From the NCBI GenBank assembly GCA_007694945.1, contig REER01000041.1, positions 25,893-89,892 of the forward strand: 64,000 nucleotides of DNA, in the 5' to 3' direction. The notes beneath the pieces are model-generated. The model ran no database searches, was not told the DNA's origin, and saw only the letters and a list, made by a program, of their open reading frames with translations. Below, piece after piece: positions 44,978-52,825 of the stretch. Position 1 is the stretch's first letter, and each line of letters starts with the position of its first letter. Source of the stretch: Paracoccaceae bacterium (GTDB lineage: Bacteria; Pseudomonadota; Alphaproteobacteria; Rhodobacterales; Rhodobacteraceae). The translations under genes were made by a program, and so were the position numbers.

Positions 44978-45579
44978 GCGCTGGGAAGCGGATGGCGATG
45001 AATATCGGCATCAGCCCGCAGCGCCTCTGACAGTCGCGCGCGATAGGTGGCGCGCGGGATTTCCACCCCACCGAGGCTGGCCAGATGGTCGGTCAGGTAT
45101 TGCGTGTCGAACAGGGTAAAGCCGCAGCGGGAAAGATGCGCGACCAGATAGGCCAGCGCCAGTTTCGAGGCATCGCGGCGGCGCGAGAACATGCTCTCGC
45201 CCGCAAAGAACCCGCCGATGGCCAGACCGTATACGCCGCCCACAAGCTCTTGCCCCTCCCATAACTCGATCGAATGAGCATGGCCCTGCGCATGCAGCGC
45301 CGTGAAGAGCGCGCGTATCTCGGCATTGATCCAGGTCGACTCGCGCGCGGCGCAGCCTGCAATGACACCCGCAAAATCGGTATCGAGCGCGACTCGGAAC
45401 GGCTCTTGCCGTATCCTCCGGCGCAGCGAGCGTGACAGATGAAGCCCGTCAAGCGGCAGAATACCGCGCGCGACCGGGTCAAACCAGTAGAGCCTCGGGT
45501 CCTCGCGACTCTCGGCCATGGGGAACACACCCATCCGATAGGCCTGCAACAGCATCTCGGGGGTCAGCTCCAGCTGCAT
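44941..45579 (-). CDS. aat: leucyl/phenylalanyl-tRNA-protein transferase
   Basis: 212 residues. Family motifs are RMGVFPMAESREDPRLYWFDP near the N-terminus, ELWEGQELVGGVYGLAIGGFFAGESMFS (GNAT-like core) and LFDTQYLTDHLASLGG. It adds Leu/Phe to N-terminal Lys/Arg to create N-degrons for ClpS/ClpAP. It follows nusB by nine bases, so it belongs to the ribB-ribH-nusB-aat transcript. Confidence 0.94.
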   Translation of the reverse strand: MQLELTPEMLLQAYRMGVFPMAESREDPRLYWFDPVARGILPLDGLHLSRSLRRRIRQEPFRVALDTDFAGVIAGCAARESTWINAEIRALFTALHAQGHAHSIELWEGQELVGGVYGLAIGGFFAGESMFSRRRDASKLALAYLVAHLSRCGFTLFDTQYLTDHLASLGGVEIPRATYRARLSEALRADADIHRHPLPSAQDVLQRNTQRS

Positions 45580-45588
45580 CCCGCGCCG

Positions 45589-46077
45589 TCAGAAATCTTC
45601 GGGACGGGCTTCGCGGGCCATGTGATCGAGCACGGCATTGACGAAACCCGCTTCTCGTCCCTCTGGGAAGAAGGCCCTCGCTATCTCGACGAATTGCGAG
45701 ATGACCACCCGCGCGGGCGTCTGCGCACCGACCATTTCCGCCCCGGCGGCACGAAAGAGCGCGCGCAGAGTGGGGTCGATCCGGTCAATCGGCCATTTCG
45801 CGACCAGCGCGCGATCGGTCATCTGGTCGATTTTTGCCTGCCGCTCGACCGCTGTCTCGATCAGGCGGCGGAAATAATTGCGATCCGCCTCGGCCCAATG
45901 TTCGGATTCGGTCTCGGCCCCGATGCGATGCGCCTCGAACTCGGTCAGGATAGTGCCAATGGGCACATCCGAGGCTTCCATCTGGAACAGCGCCTGCACA
46001 GCATAGAACCGCGCCGCACCGCGCAGCGCGCGTTTCTGCTCGGGGCCGGGCCTCCGGCGAGAGGGGGCTTCGCTCAT
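45589..46077 (-). CDS. nusB: transcription antitermination factor NusB
   Basis: 162 residues. An all-helical NusB fold: RGAARFYAVQALFQMEASDV at about 20-40, IDRIDPTLRALFRAAGAEM and VVISQFVEIARAFF in the C-terminal half, ending GFVNAVLDHMAREARP. It binds boxA RNA with NusE (S10) for rRNA antitermination. It overlaps ribH by four bases. Confidence 0.95.
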   Translation of the reverse strand: MSEAPSRRRPGPEQKRALRGAARFYAVQALFQMEASDVPIGTILTEFEAHRIGAETESEHWAEADRNYFRRLIETAVERQAKIDQMTDRALVAKWPIDRIDPTLRALFRAAGAEMVGAQTPARVVISQFVEIARAFFPEGREAGFVNAVLDHMAREARPEDF

Positions 46078-46622
46078 GCCACCGGCCCCTTGCCTGCTCC
46101 GGCGATGCGAAATTCCTCGCTTTCGGGCTGAAAACCCACGGGTCGGCGCGGGCCCGACCAGCGCCGCGCCAGCGCGATCAGATGCAGCGCCGCCGCTGCC
46201 GCGCCGCCACCTTTATTCTGCCCCGCCACCTCGGCGCGAACCTCAGCCTGGGCGCGGTTCTCGACGGTCAGGATGCCATTGCCGATGCAGGCCCCTTGCA
46301 GACCCAGAAGCGTGATGGCGCGCGCACTGTCATTGCAGACTGTCTCGTAATGTGTGGTCTCGCCGCGGATAACGCAGCCCAGCGCGACGAAACCGTCGAA
46401 ATGCGCCATGCGGAAAGCCTGCCCGAGAGCCGTGGGAATTTCCAGTGCGCCGGGCACTTCGATGGTCTCATAGTTACCCCCTGCGGCCTCAATCTCGGCC
46501 CGCGCGCCTGTGACCAGCGCATCGGCGATGTCCTTGTAATAGGGCGCAACGACGATCAGCAGTTTGGGCGCTCGCTCGAAGCTTGGGCGCGGCAGCGTGT
46601 AATGGGTCTCGGATCGGGCCAT
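46074..46622 (-). CDS. ribH: 6,7-dimethyl-8-ribityllumazine synthase
   Basis: 182 residues. Signatures IVVAPYYKDIADALVTGA, VPGALEIPTAL, ALGCVIRGETTHYETVC (the HYE region carries the catalytic histidine) and GNGILTVENRAQA are complete. It is the penultimate enzyme of riboflavin synthesis, condensing the RibB product with the pyrimidinedione. ATG 46622 lies one base after the ribB stop, so the genes are coupled. The longer in-frame reading inside ribB is rejected. Confidence 0.95.
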   Translation of the reverse strand: MARSETHYTLPRPSFERAPKLLIVVAPYYKDIADALVTGARAEIEAAGGNYETIEVPGALEIPTALGQAFRMAHFDGFVALGCVIRGETTHYETVCNDSARAITLLGLQGACIGNGILTVENRAQAEVRAEVAGQNKGGGAAAAALHLIALARRWSGPRRPVGFQPESEEFRIAGAGKGPVA

Positions 46623-46623
46623 G

Positions 46624-47751
46624 TCAGGTGCCTCGGCTTGAGGGGATTTTGCGTGTGCCTGTGATCGACAGCCCGTAGCCATCGAGCCCTACCACCTTGG
46701 GCGTGGCGGAGTTGGTCAGCAGGATCAATTCATGCAGCCCCAGCGAGGACAGGATCTGCGCGCCAAGGCCGTATTGCCGCAGCGTCTGGGGTGAGCCCTC
46801 GGAGGTGGACATTTTCATGTGCGTGTCGCGAAGCAGCACGACAACGCCGCGCCCCTCCTCGCCGATCAGCCGCATCGCATCGCTGAACTCATCCGAACGC
46901 GCCGCACCCCCGATGCCGACCATGTCCAGCAGCGGATCAAACGCATGCATGCGCACCAGCACCGGCTCGGGCGTGGTGATGTCGCCCTTGATCAGCACCA
47001 CATGCTCGGCACCCTGCGTGGTGTCGGAATAGATGCGCAGCGTCCAGTCATCGCCGAATTCAGAGCGGATCGGCTCTTCGGTCATGACCCGCACCAGATT
47101 GTCATGCCGCCGTCGATAGGCGATCAGGTCCGAGATAGTGCCGATCTTGATTCCGTGACGCTGGGCAAAGGCCACCAGATCGGGCAGCCGCGCCATCGAG
47201 CCATCTTCCTTCATGATCTCGCAGATCACCCCCGAGGGGTTGAGCCCCGATAGCCGCGCAATATCGACCGCCGCCTCGGTATGGCCCGCGCGGACCAGCA
47301 CGCCGCCGTCACGCGCGCGCAGCGGAAAGACATGGCCGGGCGTGGCGATATCCGCTGCGCCTTTGGACGGGTCGATGGCGACGGCGATGGTCCGCGCGCG
47401 GTCATGAGCCGAGATACCGGTCGAAACCCCCTCACGCGCCTCGATCGAGACTGTGAAGGCCGTTTCATGGCGCGAGGAATTCGACGAGGCCATCAGCGGC
47501 AGGCCCAACTGGTCGATCCGCTCGCCCGAGAGCGTCAGGCAGATCAACCCCTTGCCATGCGTGGCCATGAAGTTGATCACTTCGGGCGTGGCCATCTGAG
47601 CGGGGATGACCAGATCGCCCTCATTCTCGCGATCCTCGTGATCGACGAGGATGAACATGCGGCCATTGCGGGCCTCATCGATGATCTCTTCGATGGTCGA
47701 GATGGCGTCGCGCCAGCTTTGCTCGACCTCACCTGCGGTTTCGTACTGCAT
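46624..47751 (-). CDS. ribB: 3,4-dihydroxy-2-butanone 4-phosphate synthase with degenerate GTP cyclohydrolase II domain
   Basis: 375 residues. The N-terminal DHBP synthase domain (about 15-205) is intact: [15 protein letters not shown] with acidic metal ligands, [19 protein letters not shown] and [12 protein letters not shown]. The C-terminal domain (about 215-370) aligns with GTP cyclohydrolase II by [21 protein letters not shown] and [13 protein letters not shown], but the three zinc cysteines that should lie near [17 protein letters not shown] are all missing. It should therefore supply only the DHBP activity. No FMN riboswitch is visible upstream. Bifunctional RibBA annotation would be misleading here. 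Confidence 0.93.
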   Translation of the reverse strand: MQYETAGEVEQSWRDAISTIEEIIDEARNGRMFILVDHEDRENEGDLVIPAQMATPEVINFMATHGKGLICLTLSGERIDQLGLPLMASSNSSRHETAFTVSIEAREGVSTGISAHDRARTIAVAIDPSKGAADIATPGHVFPLRARDGGVLVRAGHTEAAVDIARLSGLNPSGVICEIMKEDGSMARLPDLVAFAQRHGIKIGTISDLIAYRRRHDNLVRVMTEEPIRSEFGDDWTLRIYSDTTQGAEHVVLIKGDITTPEPVLVRMHAFDPLLDMVGIGGAARSDEFSDAMRLIGEEGRGVVVLLRDTHMKMSTSEGSPQTLRQYGLGAQILSSLGLHELILLTNSATPKVVGLDGYGLSITGTRKIPSSRGT

Positions 47752-47936
47752 GAGGCGTGTCTGTCCTGTGGCTTCGGGCTTCGCAGATAGCCCAAAGGGC
47801 GCGCCGGGGAAAGGGGTCTCACGTCACGTCTGGGGCACTGCGCGCAGCCGATATCACCGTTCGGTCTGTTAGGCGGCCCTTGGGGCGGCTCTGGCAGGGT
47901 CCGACGTGATGCGAACTGCCCGGGAGAGATGCCGCC

Positions 47937-48536
47937 ATGAAGAACGTGCGCCAGCTGGCCGAAGAGATCGTCGCCCGCGAGGGCGGTTTCGTCAATGACC
48001 CGGATGATACCGGCGGGGCCACAAATTTCGGCGTGACCATCCACACGCTGCGTCGTCTGCGCCCCGGCAAGCAGATCGGGGTCGAGGAGGTGCGGCAACT
48101 GACCCGCGAAGAGGCCATCGAAATCTATATCGAGCATTATTTCACCCGCCCGCGGATTGCCGAACTACCCGAACCTCTCTGGGCAACCGTGTTCGACATG
48201 CAGGTCAATGCCGGGGCGAATGCCGTGCGCATCCTGCAGCGGCTGCTGGTGCAGATGGGGATTGAGGTGGCTGTGGATGGCGCCATCGGCCCGCAGACGA
48301 TTACCGCCGCGCATCGCGCCTATGAGATGGCACCGGGGCATCTAGTCGATGCCTATGGCATCGCGCGGCGGGATTATTATTACGCCATCGCCGATCATCG
48401 CCCGGCCAGCCGCAAATTTGCCCGCAGACGTGATGGCAGCAAGGGCGGCTGGATCACGCGGGCCGAGGAGTTCATCTCGCCCCGCTTTCACCTGACCGAC
48501 GCGCAGCACCGCGCGCGTGTGGCGGGCTGGCAATGA
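47937..48536 (+). CDS. holin-associated N-acetylmuramidase (GH108 endolysin)
   Basis: 199 residues, no signal peptide, so it needs a holin to reach the wall. The GH108 catalytic motif EGGFVNDPDDTGGATNFGVT begins at the catalytic glutamate E15; a putative peptidoglycan-binding segment with VDGAIGPQTITA is at about 110-125. GAGAG precedes the ATG. It overlaps the holin gene by four bases (ATGA). In Rhodobacter capsulatus a homologous endolysin-holin pair releases gene transfer agent particles. The role here is inferred from that. Confidence 0.88.
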   Translation: MKNVRQLAEEIVAREGGFVNDPDDTGGATNFGVTIHTLRRLRPGKQIGVEEVRQLTREEAIEIYIEHYFTRPRIAELPEPLWATVFDMQVNAGANAVRILQRLLVQMGIEVAVDGAIGPQTITAAHRAYEMAPGHLVDAYGIARRDYYYAIADHRPASRKFARRRDGSKGGWITRAEEFISPRFHLTDAQHRARVAGWQ

Positions 48537-49045
48537 TCCGCTCGCTTCTCGGCTTCGTTTTCGGGGGCGCGCGCGAAGCGCGCGCGCTTGGAGACACTGT
48601 CACTTCTGTCGCTGAAGTCTTCCGGCCCAATGCCACGCGCAGGCAGGAACTGGGACATGACGCCTACAGGGCGGCACATGCGAGCCACCTAGCCGAATTC
48701 CGCTATGGCCGGGCAGGATGGTTCGATTCATTCATCAACGGGCTGAACCGCCTGCCCCGCCCGATGCTGGCGCTGGGCACGCTGGGGCTGTTCGTCTATG
48801 CCGTGGCCGAGCCGGACGGGTTCGCCCAGCGGATGCAGGCGCTGGCGCTGGTGCCCGAGCCGCTCTGGTGGCTCCTTGGCGCGGTCGTGGCCTTCTATTT
48901 CGGCGCGCGCGAGGCGCATCACCTGCGCTGCACGCGTACTGGCATGCCTACAATTCCGCCGCAACCGGCCCCACCCGCGCCGATCGACTCCCCGCCAGCG
49001 CCTGACAACAATCCAGCGCTCGCGGAATGGAAAGAAGCACGCTGA
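48533..49045 (+). CDS. holin family protein (3TM superfamily)
   Basis: 170 residues. Amphipathic N-terminal region (about 1-60), two strong membrane segments (about 76-93 and 108-125), and a Pro-rich, polar C-tail. With the upstream muramidase it forms a lysis cassette: the holin permeabilises the membrane and the enzyme degrades peptidoglycan. A very GC-rich inverted repeat lies within its first codons (near 48567-48588). No phage structural genes accompany the pair. Confidence 0.85.
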   Translation: MIRSLLGFVFGGAREARALGDTVTSVAEVFRPNATRRQELGHDAYRAAHASHLAEFRYGRAGWFDSFINGLNRLPRPMLALGTLGLFVYAVAEPDGFAQRMQALALVPEPLWWLLGAVVAFYFGAREAHHLRCTRTGMPTIPPQPAPPAPIDSPPAPDNNPALAEWKEAR

Positions 49046-49071
49046 GCCTGCTCGACGCGCGGTTTTTCAAG

Positions 49072-49104
49072 CAGGCGGGGGCGCGCGCAGCGCGGCCCCG
49101 CCTG
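49072..49104. terminator. strong hairpin between the holin gene and the DUF3775 gene
   Basis: Stem CAGGCGGGG/CCCCGCCTG (49072-49080 with 49096-49104) continues, after one mismatch, into CGCGC/GCGCG with a GCA loop. It lies between convergent genes. No T tract follows on either strand, so the mechanism of termination is uncertain. Confidence 0.6.
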
Positions 49105-49130
49105 TACGAACCTTCATGGAAACCCTCGGG

Positions 49131-49463
49131 CTACCGCGACCCCTGCCGCAGGAAATCCTCTTCCTCGCCCGTCACATCGATCCCGAGGGCCTCGAGACCG
49201 TTTTCGAGATTCTCTGCCAGATGCGGCATGCCCAGCAGGTAATCCGCTGTCGGGGTGGTCGCCTCTGCCATGGCTGTGGACAAAGCCTCGTCGTATTCCT
49301 CGGCCTCGAATGCGCTGCGCCCGACCCAAGCCACAGCCGTCAGGCTGGCTTGCTCGTCCTCGTTCAGCGCGTCGATGAAAGCATGCACCTCGGCGCTGCC
49401 GACATGCCCCTCGCGGGCGAGATAGATAATGTGGACGATCTTGCGCGGGCTGATGGCGAGCAT
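49131..49463 (-). CDS. DUF3775 protein
   Basis: 110 residues. LAISPRKIVHIIYLAREGHVG, FIDALNEDEQASLTAVAWVGR and TADYLLGMPHLAENLENGLEALG are the DUF3775 conserved blocks. The family is all-helical and cytoplasmic, of unknown function. ATG 49463 has GGAGG six bases upstream. It lies 56 bases after the SDR gene of the sigma-E operon and could be the last member of that transcript, or a separate gene. Confidence 0.85.
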   Translation of the reverse strand: MLAISPRKIVHIIYLAREGHVGSAEVHAFIDALNEDEQASLTAVAWVGRSAFEAEEYDEALSTAMAEATTPTADYLLGMPHLAENLENGLEALGIDVTGEEEDFLRQGSR

Positions 49464-49519
49464 GGCGGCCTCCTCTGCGTTATTGCAAGTGTCGCGCAAA
49501 GCGCGGCCCCGCGCAAGTC

Positions 49520-50257
49520 TCACTTGGAGGCGAAGATCCGGTAATAGAGCCAGTCGGGCAGGAAATTTCCACCACGGAACACCAGCGAGAAAAGCTTTGG
49601 AAAGGCGCGCTGAAAGCGCAGCGAGCGCATCAACGTCACGATTTCATCAGCCGCCTGCGCGGGCTCCATCAGGAAGGGCATGTTGAAATCATTCTTGTCG
49701 GTCAGCCGTGTGCGGATGAACCCCGGATTGGCAAGCTGCACATCCACGCCCGAGCTGCGCAGGTCGCAATGCATCGATTCGGCCAGATGCATCAGCCCCG
49801 CCTTGGACGAGGAATAGCCGATCGAGCCGGGCAAGCCGCGATAGCCCGAGAGCGAACCCGTGAGCACGACATGCCCCGACCCGCGCACGACCATCTGCGG
49901 CACCACTTGTCCCAGCACCCGCGCGGCCCCGGTCAGGTTTATGTCGAACATCGCCTCGGTCTGCTCGGCATTCCACTCGCTTGCCGGGAAGGGCCAGTAG
50001 ACCCCGGCGAGATATACCAGCCCGTCAAACTCGCCGGCGTCTCGCGCGGCCTTGACCACCGACTCGCGGTCCGAGACATCGCAGGCCACAACCCGCGCTT
50101 CTCCCGGTAACTCGCGTGCCAGCGCCTCGAGACTCTCCGTATTGCGCGCGCTCAGGATCAGCGTGCAGCCCGCCTTGGAGAGTTGCAGCGCCAGCGCACG
50201 GCCGAGCCCTTCCGAAGCACCGACCAGCCAATAGGTCTTGCCCTTGAGTTTTCTCAT
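49520..50257 (-). CDS. short-chain dehydrogenase/reductase
   Basis: 245 residues. Rossmann motif GASEGLGRA (about 13-21), DVSDRES acidic region, NLTG, and active-site S...YSSSK (Y and K near 145-149). NAD(P)H oxidoreductase of unknown substrate. It is the fifth gene of the operon headed by the FAD oxidoreductase at 54120, overlapping DUF3833 by four bases. In Rhodobacter sphaeroides the equivalent divergent operon beside rpoE-chrR is a sigma-E target. Confidence 0.88.
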   Translation of the reverse strand: MRKLKGKTYWLVGASEGLGRALALQLSKAGCTLILSARNTESLEALARELPGEARVVACDVSDRESVVKAARDAGEFDGLVYLAGVYWPFPASEWNAEQTEAMFDINLTGAARVLGQVVPQMVVRGSGHVVLTGSLSGYRGLPGSIGYSSSKAGLMHLAESMHCDLRSSGVDVQLANPGFIRTRLTDKNDFNMPFLMEPAQAADEIVTLMRSLRFQRAFPKLFSLVFRGGNFLPDWLYYRIFASK

Positions 50258-50814
50258 GCCTCCACCCGGCGCATAGTCGCTACCAATTCGGCAACCTTGA
50301 CCCCGAATTTGCGGAACTGGCTGCGGTTCACGATGGTCTTGTCATCGACCAGATAGAGCCAATCGGTCACCTCCAGCGCATGGCCTCCCGCACTCTCCGG
50401 CAGGCGGATCGTGTAGCGCAACTGCACGGCATTGCCTTCCTGCTTGCCGCTGCCTGTGCCCACTAGATCGTCAGCCTCGGCAATGATCCGACCGTCATTG
50501 CCGATCGTCAGACGCCACTCGCGGTCCTGCTTGGTGCCGCTGTCATAGCTGAAATGCTCGGCCAGCACGCCGCGATTGTCGTCCCAGCGCCCCTCCATAT
50601 CCGCCGTAAAGCGCGAAGATACGCGGCCGTTCGGGCCATAGATCACGCCCTCGCAGCGGATCGGGCCGGAGAGATGCTTGCGAATGTCCATCGCGGGCTC
50701 ACAGAGCGCATAATCGCCGGGCTTCTGGGCCTGAAACCCCATCAGACGCTGTGCCAACGCATAGAGCACCAGCATAAGGGCCATGCCTGCCAAAATACTT
50801 AGAAAAGTGCTCAT
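50254..50814 (-). CDS. DUF3833 family membrane-anchored protein
   Basis: 186 residues. N-terminal membrane helix (about 4-24) followed by the DUF3833 beta-rich domain with LSGPIRCEGVIYGPNGRV, FSYDSGTKQDREWRL and LYLVDDKTIVNRSQFRKFGV. The fold is lipocalin-like; it may bind a lipid. ATG 50814 overlaps the MFS gene's stop (ATGA). It is the fourth gene of the sigma-E operon. The longer in-frame reading is inside the MFS gene and is rejected. Confidence 0.85.
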   Translation of the reverse strand: MSTFLSILAGMALMLVLYALAQRLMGFQAQKPGDYALCEPAMDIRKHLSGPIRCEGVIYGPNGRVSSRFTADMEGRWDDNRGVLAEHFSYDSGTKQDREWRLTIGNDGRIIAEADDLVGTGSGKQEGNAVQLRYTIRLPESAGGHALEVTDWLYLVDDKTIVNRSQFRKFGVKVAELVATMRRVEA

Positions 50815-52058
50815 GCTGTGCTCTCCTTCAATGGGGTGAGCGCGAGTAGCGCAATGGCGATGGCCTTGAGGGCCGAGGGTAGTGCCGCGTAAAGCAGGAT
50901 CAGCGTGGTGAGCGCCACAGGCGCATTCTCGGTCCCTGCCTCGAATCCGGCCATTTGCAGCGCGGGGAAAACCATCAGCGCCGCAAGCGCCAGTGTCGCC
51001 TTGGTGACAAAGGCCCAGAGGCCAAAGCCCTTGGCAGCATCGGGGGTGAGTTCGGCCATCCGGCGCGAGAAGATCGCGGGCAGGAGCGTCAGATCCGCCC
51101 CTATCCCGGCGCCCGAGATGACGCAGATCAGCGCGAAGAGCGCGATATCGCCCGGGCCGAGCGTGACGACAAAGGCAAAGCTCGCAGCGGCCAGCCCCAT
51201 GCCAGCAAGCAGCGCGGTCTTGGCTCCGAAGCGCCGCGCCAACCGCGCCCATAGCGGGGCCGAGACCGCCGCCGAGAGGAACAGCAGGATCAGCAGCACC
51301 CCTGCCCAGCCATCGGCCAGCAGCACGGCCTCGGCATAGAACAGGAACAGGGTAGAGGTGATGGCCACCGGCGTGGCATTCACGAGCGCGATCAACAGCA
51401 AGCGCCGCGCGGTCGCGTCGCCCAGAACGGCGCGCATCGGCAGGCTTGTCCCCGCGTCCGGTGCGCGCTTGAAGCGTGGCCATTCTGCCCGCATGGCCAG
51501 CAGTGCCACGATAGTCAGCAGCACAAATCCCAGCGCGAAGCCCAGGAAAGGTGCGGGCATGACCGCTTCCAGCGCGACCGGGGCGGCAGCCGCGAGGCAG
51601 ACGCCCAAGAGCGCGCCGGTCTCGCGCCAGCCCGCGAGCCTGACATGGCCATTATCGCCCATCGAGTCGCCACGCGCGACGCCTGTCGCATAGAAGCAGA
51701 TGGTCAGGAAGGAATAGCAGGAGAACAGCAGCACCAGCGCAATGGCAAACCAGACGATCGGCGCAAACAGCGGCGGGACTGCGAACAGCATCAGCATCGC
51801 CGCGGCCATGATTACCCCCGCCAGCGCGACCGAGAGCCCGCGCACCCGGTTCAGCCGCTCAGCGAGCCAGCCAAGCGCCGGGTCCTGCAGGAAATCGAGC
51901 CCGCGAAGCACGAACAGAACCGTACCCAGTGCGGCAAGCGAGACCGCATATTCGCTGACATAGAAATGCGGCGCGTGGATATAGATTGGCAGGCCCGCCA
52001 TTGCGAGCAGACCACCGAAGAGCGAATAGCCCCAGAGGCGCGGCGGTGCGTTAGTCAT
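50811..52058 (-). CDS. MFS (GPH-type) transporter
   Basis: 415 residues with about 12 membrane helices. DFLQDPALGWLAERLNRVRG at about residues 60-80 is the GPH/MFS_2 D-P-x-x-G loop found in sugar:cation symporters and in lysolipid (LplT/Mfsd2-like) carriers. Because the operon is linked to a membrane-oxidation response, a lipid substrate is attractive, but this is inference. ATG 52058 overlaps DUF1365 by four bases. Third gene of the operon. Confidence 0.85.
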   Translation of the reverse strand: MTNAPPRLWGYSLFGGLLAMAGLPIYIHAPHFYVSEYAVSLAALGTVLFVLRGLDFLQDPALGWLAERLNRVRGLSVALAGVIMAAAMLMLFAVPPLFAPIVWFAIALVLLFSCYSFLTICFYATGVARGDSMGDNGHVRLAGWRETGALLGVCLAAAAPVALEAVMPAPFLGFALGFVLLTIVALLAMRAEWPRFKRAPDAGTSLPMRAVLGDATARRLLLIALVNATPVAITSTLFLFYAEAVLLADGWAGVLLILLFLSAAVSAPLWARLARRFGAKTALLAGMGLAAASFAFVVTLGPGDIALFALICVISGAGIGADLTLLPAIFSRRMAELTPDAAKGFGLWAFVTKATLALAALMVFPALQMAGFEAGTENAPVALTTLILLYAALPSALKAIAIALLALTPLKESTA

Positions 52059-52825
52059 TGGCTCACCTCCTGCGCAGGGGGCTCGGGGCGGCCGCGGAAG
52101 GCGGCACCGCGCAGCCAGAGCCGCAGCGCCTGCCAATGGATCAGGGCCAGCACGCGGCGTGAGCCCATCCGCCGGACCATCGTCCAGAGGATAGCGCTAT
52201 TGCGCAGCGGTTTGCGCGGCCCGGCCAATGTGGCGATCAGACCCGAACCCGGCGCTTCATCCTCCTGATGATAGCTGATGCGAATGGCAAGTTTCTCGGC
52301 GCCTATGTCGAAATGGAACACATAGCGTCCTGCCACCGGCTGGAAGGGCGATACATGGAAGATCTTGGCGGCCTCGATCTGGTCGCTTACCGTGATAACC
52401 GACCGGTCGCGTTTCACGCAAAGATAGGAATGCCGGTCGCCATAAGTGTTGTTGACCTCGGCAATCACGGCGCGCAAGCCTCCCTCGGCGTCATGACACA
52501 GCCAGAAACTCACCGGGTTGAACAGGTGCCCCAACACGCGCGGTTGTGTCAGCAACTGCACCGGGCCGTCCGTCACGCCCTGTAACTGATGGGCCGCCAA
52601 CACCTCGCGCACCCATTCCGCACCCCTGCCCTGCCCCGGTGCGCCACCATGGTCGCGGTCAGACAGCGAGGCCAGATTGCGGCCGTTGCGCGAGATCAGA
52701 CGCGGCAGACGCAACTCGGCCTCGGCGTCGAAAAGCACATAATCCACGCCATAGGTGAAACGGTTCGAGACCGGCCCGCGCCTGCCGTGAAAGGTCTGGC
52801 CTTTGATATGTTCGACTGTGCTCAT
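52055..52825 (-). CDS. DUF1365 protein
   Basis: 256 residues. Conserved blocks are NRFTYGVDYVLFD, LLTQPRVLGHLFNPVSFWLC, AVIAEVNNTYGDRHSYL and HVSPFQPVAGRYVFHFD. DUF1365 proteins nearly always travel with an FAD-dependent oxidoreductase and often a cyclopropane-fatty-acid synthase, implying a role in fatty-acyl modification. Here the FAD partner overlaps by four bases and no cyclopropane synthase gene is present in the window. Second gene of the operon. Confidence 0.92.
   Translation of the reverse strand: MSTVEHIKGQTFHGRRGPVSNRFTYGVDYVLFDAEAELRLPRLISRNGRNLASLSDRDHGGAPGQGRGAEWVREVLAAHQLQGVTDGPVQLLTQPRVLGHLFNPVSFWLCHDAEGGLRAVIAEVNNTYGDRHSYLCVKRDRSVITVSDQIEAAKIFHVSPFQPVAGRYVFHFDIGAEKLAIRISYHQEDEAPGSGLIATLAGPRKPLRNSAILWTMVRRMGSRRVLALIHWQALRLWLRGAAFRGRPEPPAQEVSQ

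Noticed and set aside
47752..47936. FMN riboswitch sought upstream of ribB
   Set aside because: The conserved RFN element blocks are not present in the 185 bases between ribB and the muramidase gene.
47820..47936. CtrA-type site sought before the muramidase-holin pair
   Set aside because: No TTAA-N7-TTAA arrangement is present in this GC-rich promoter region.
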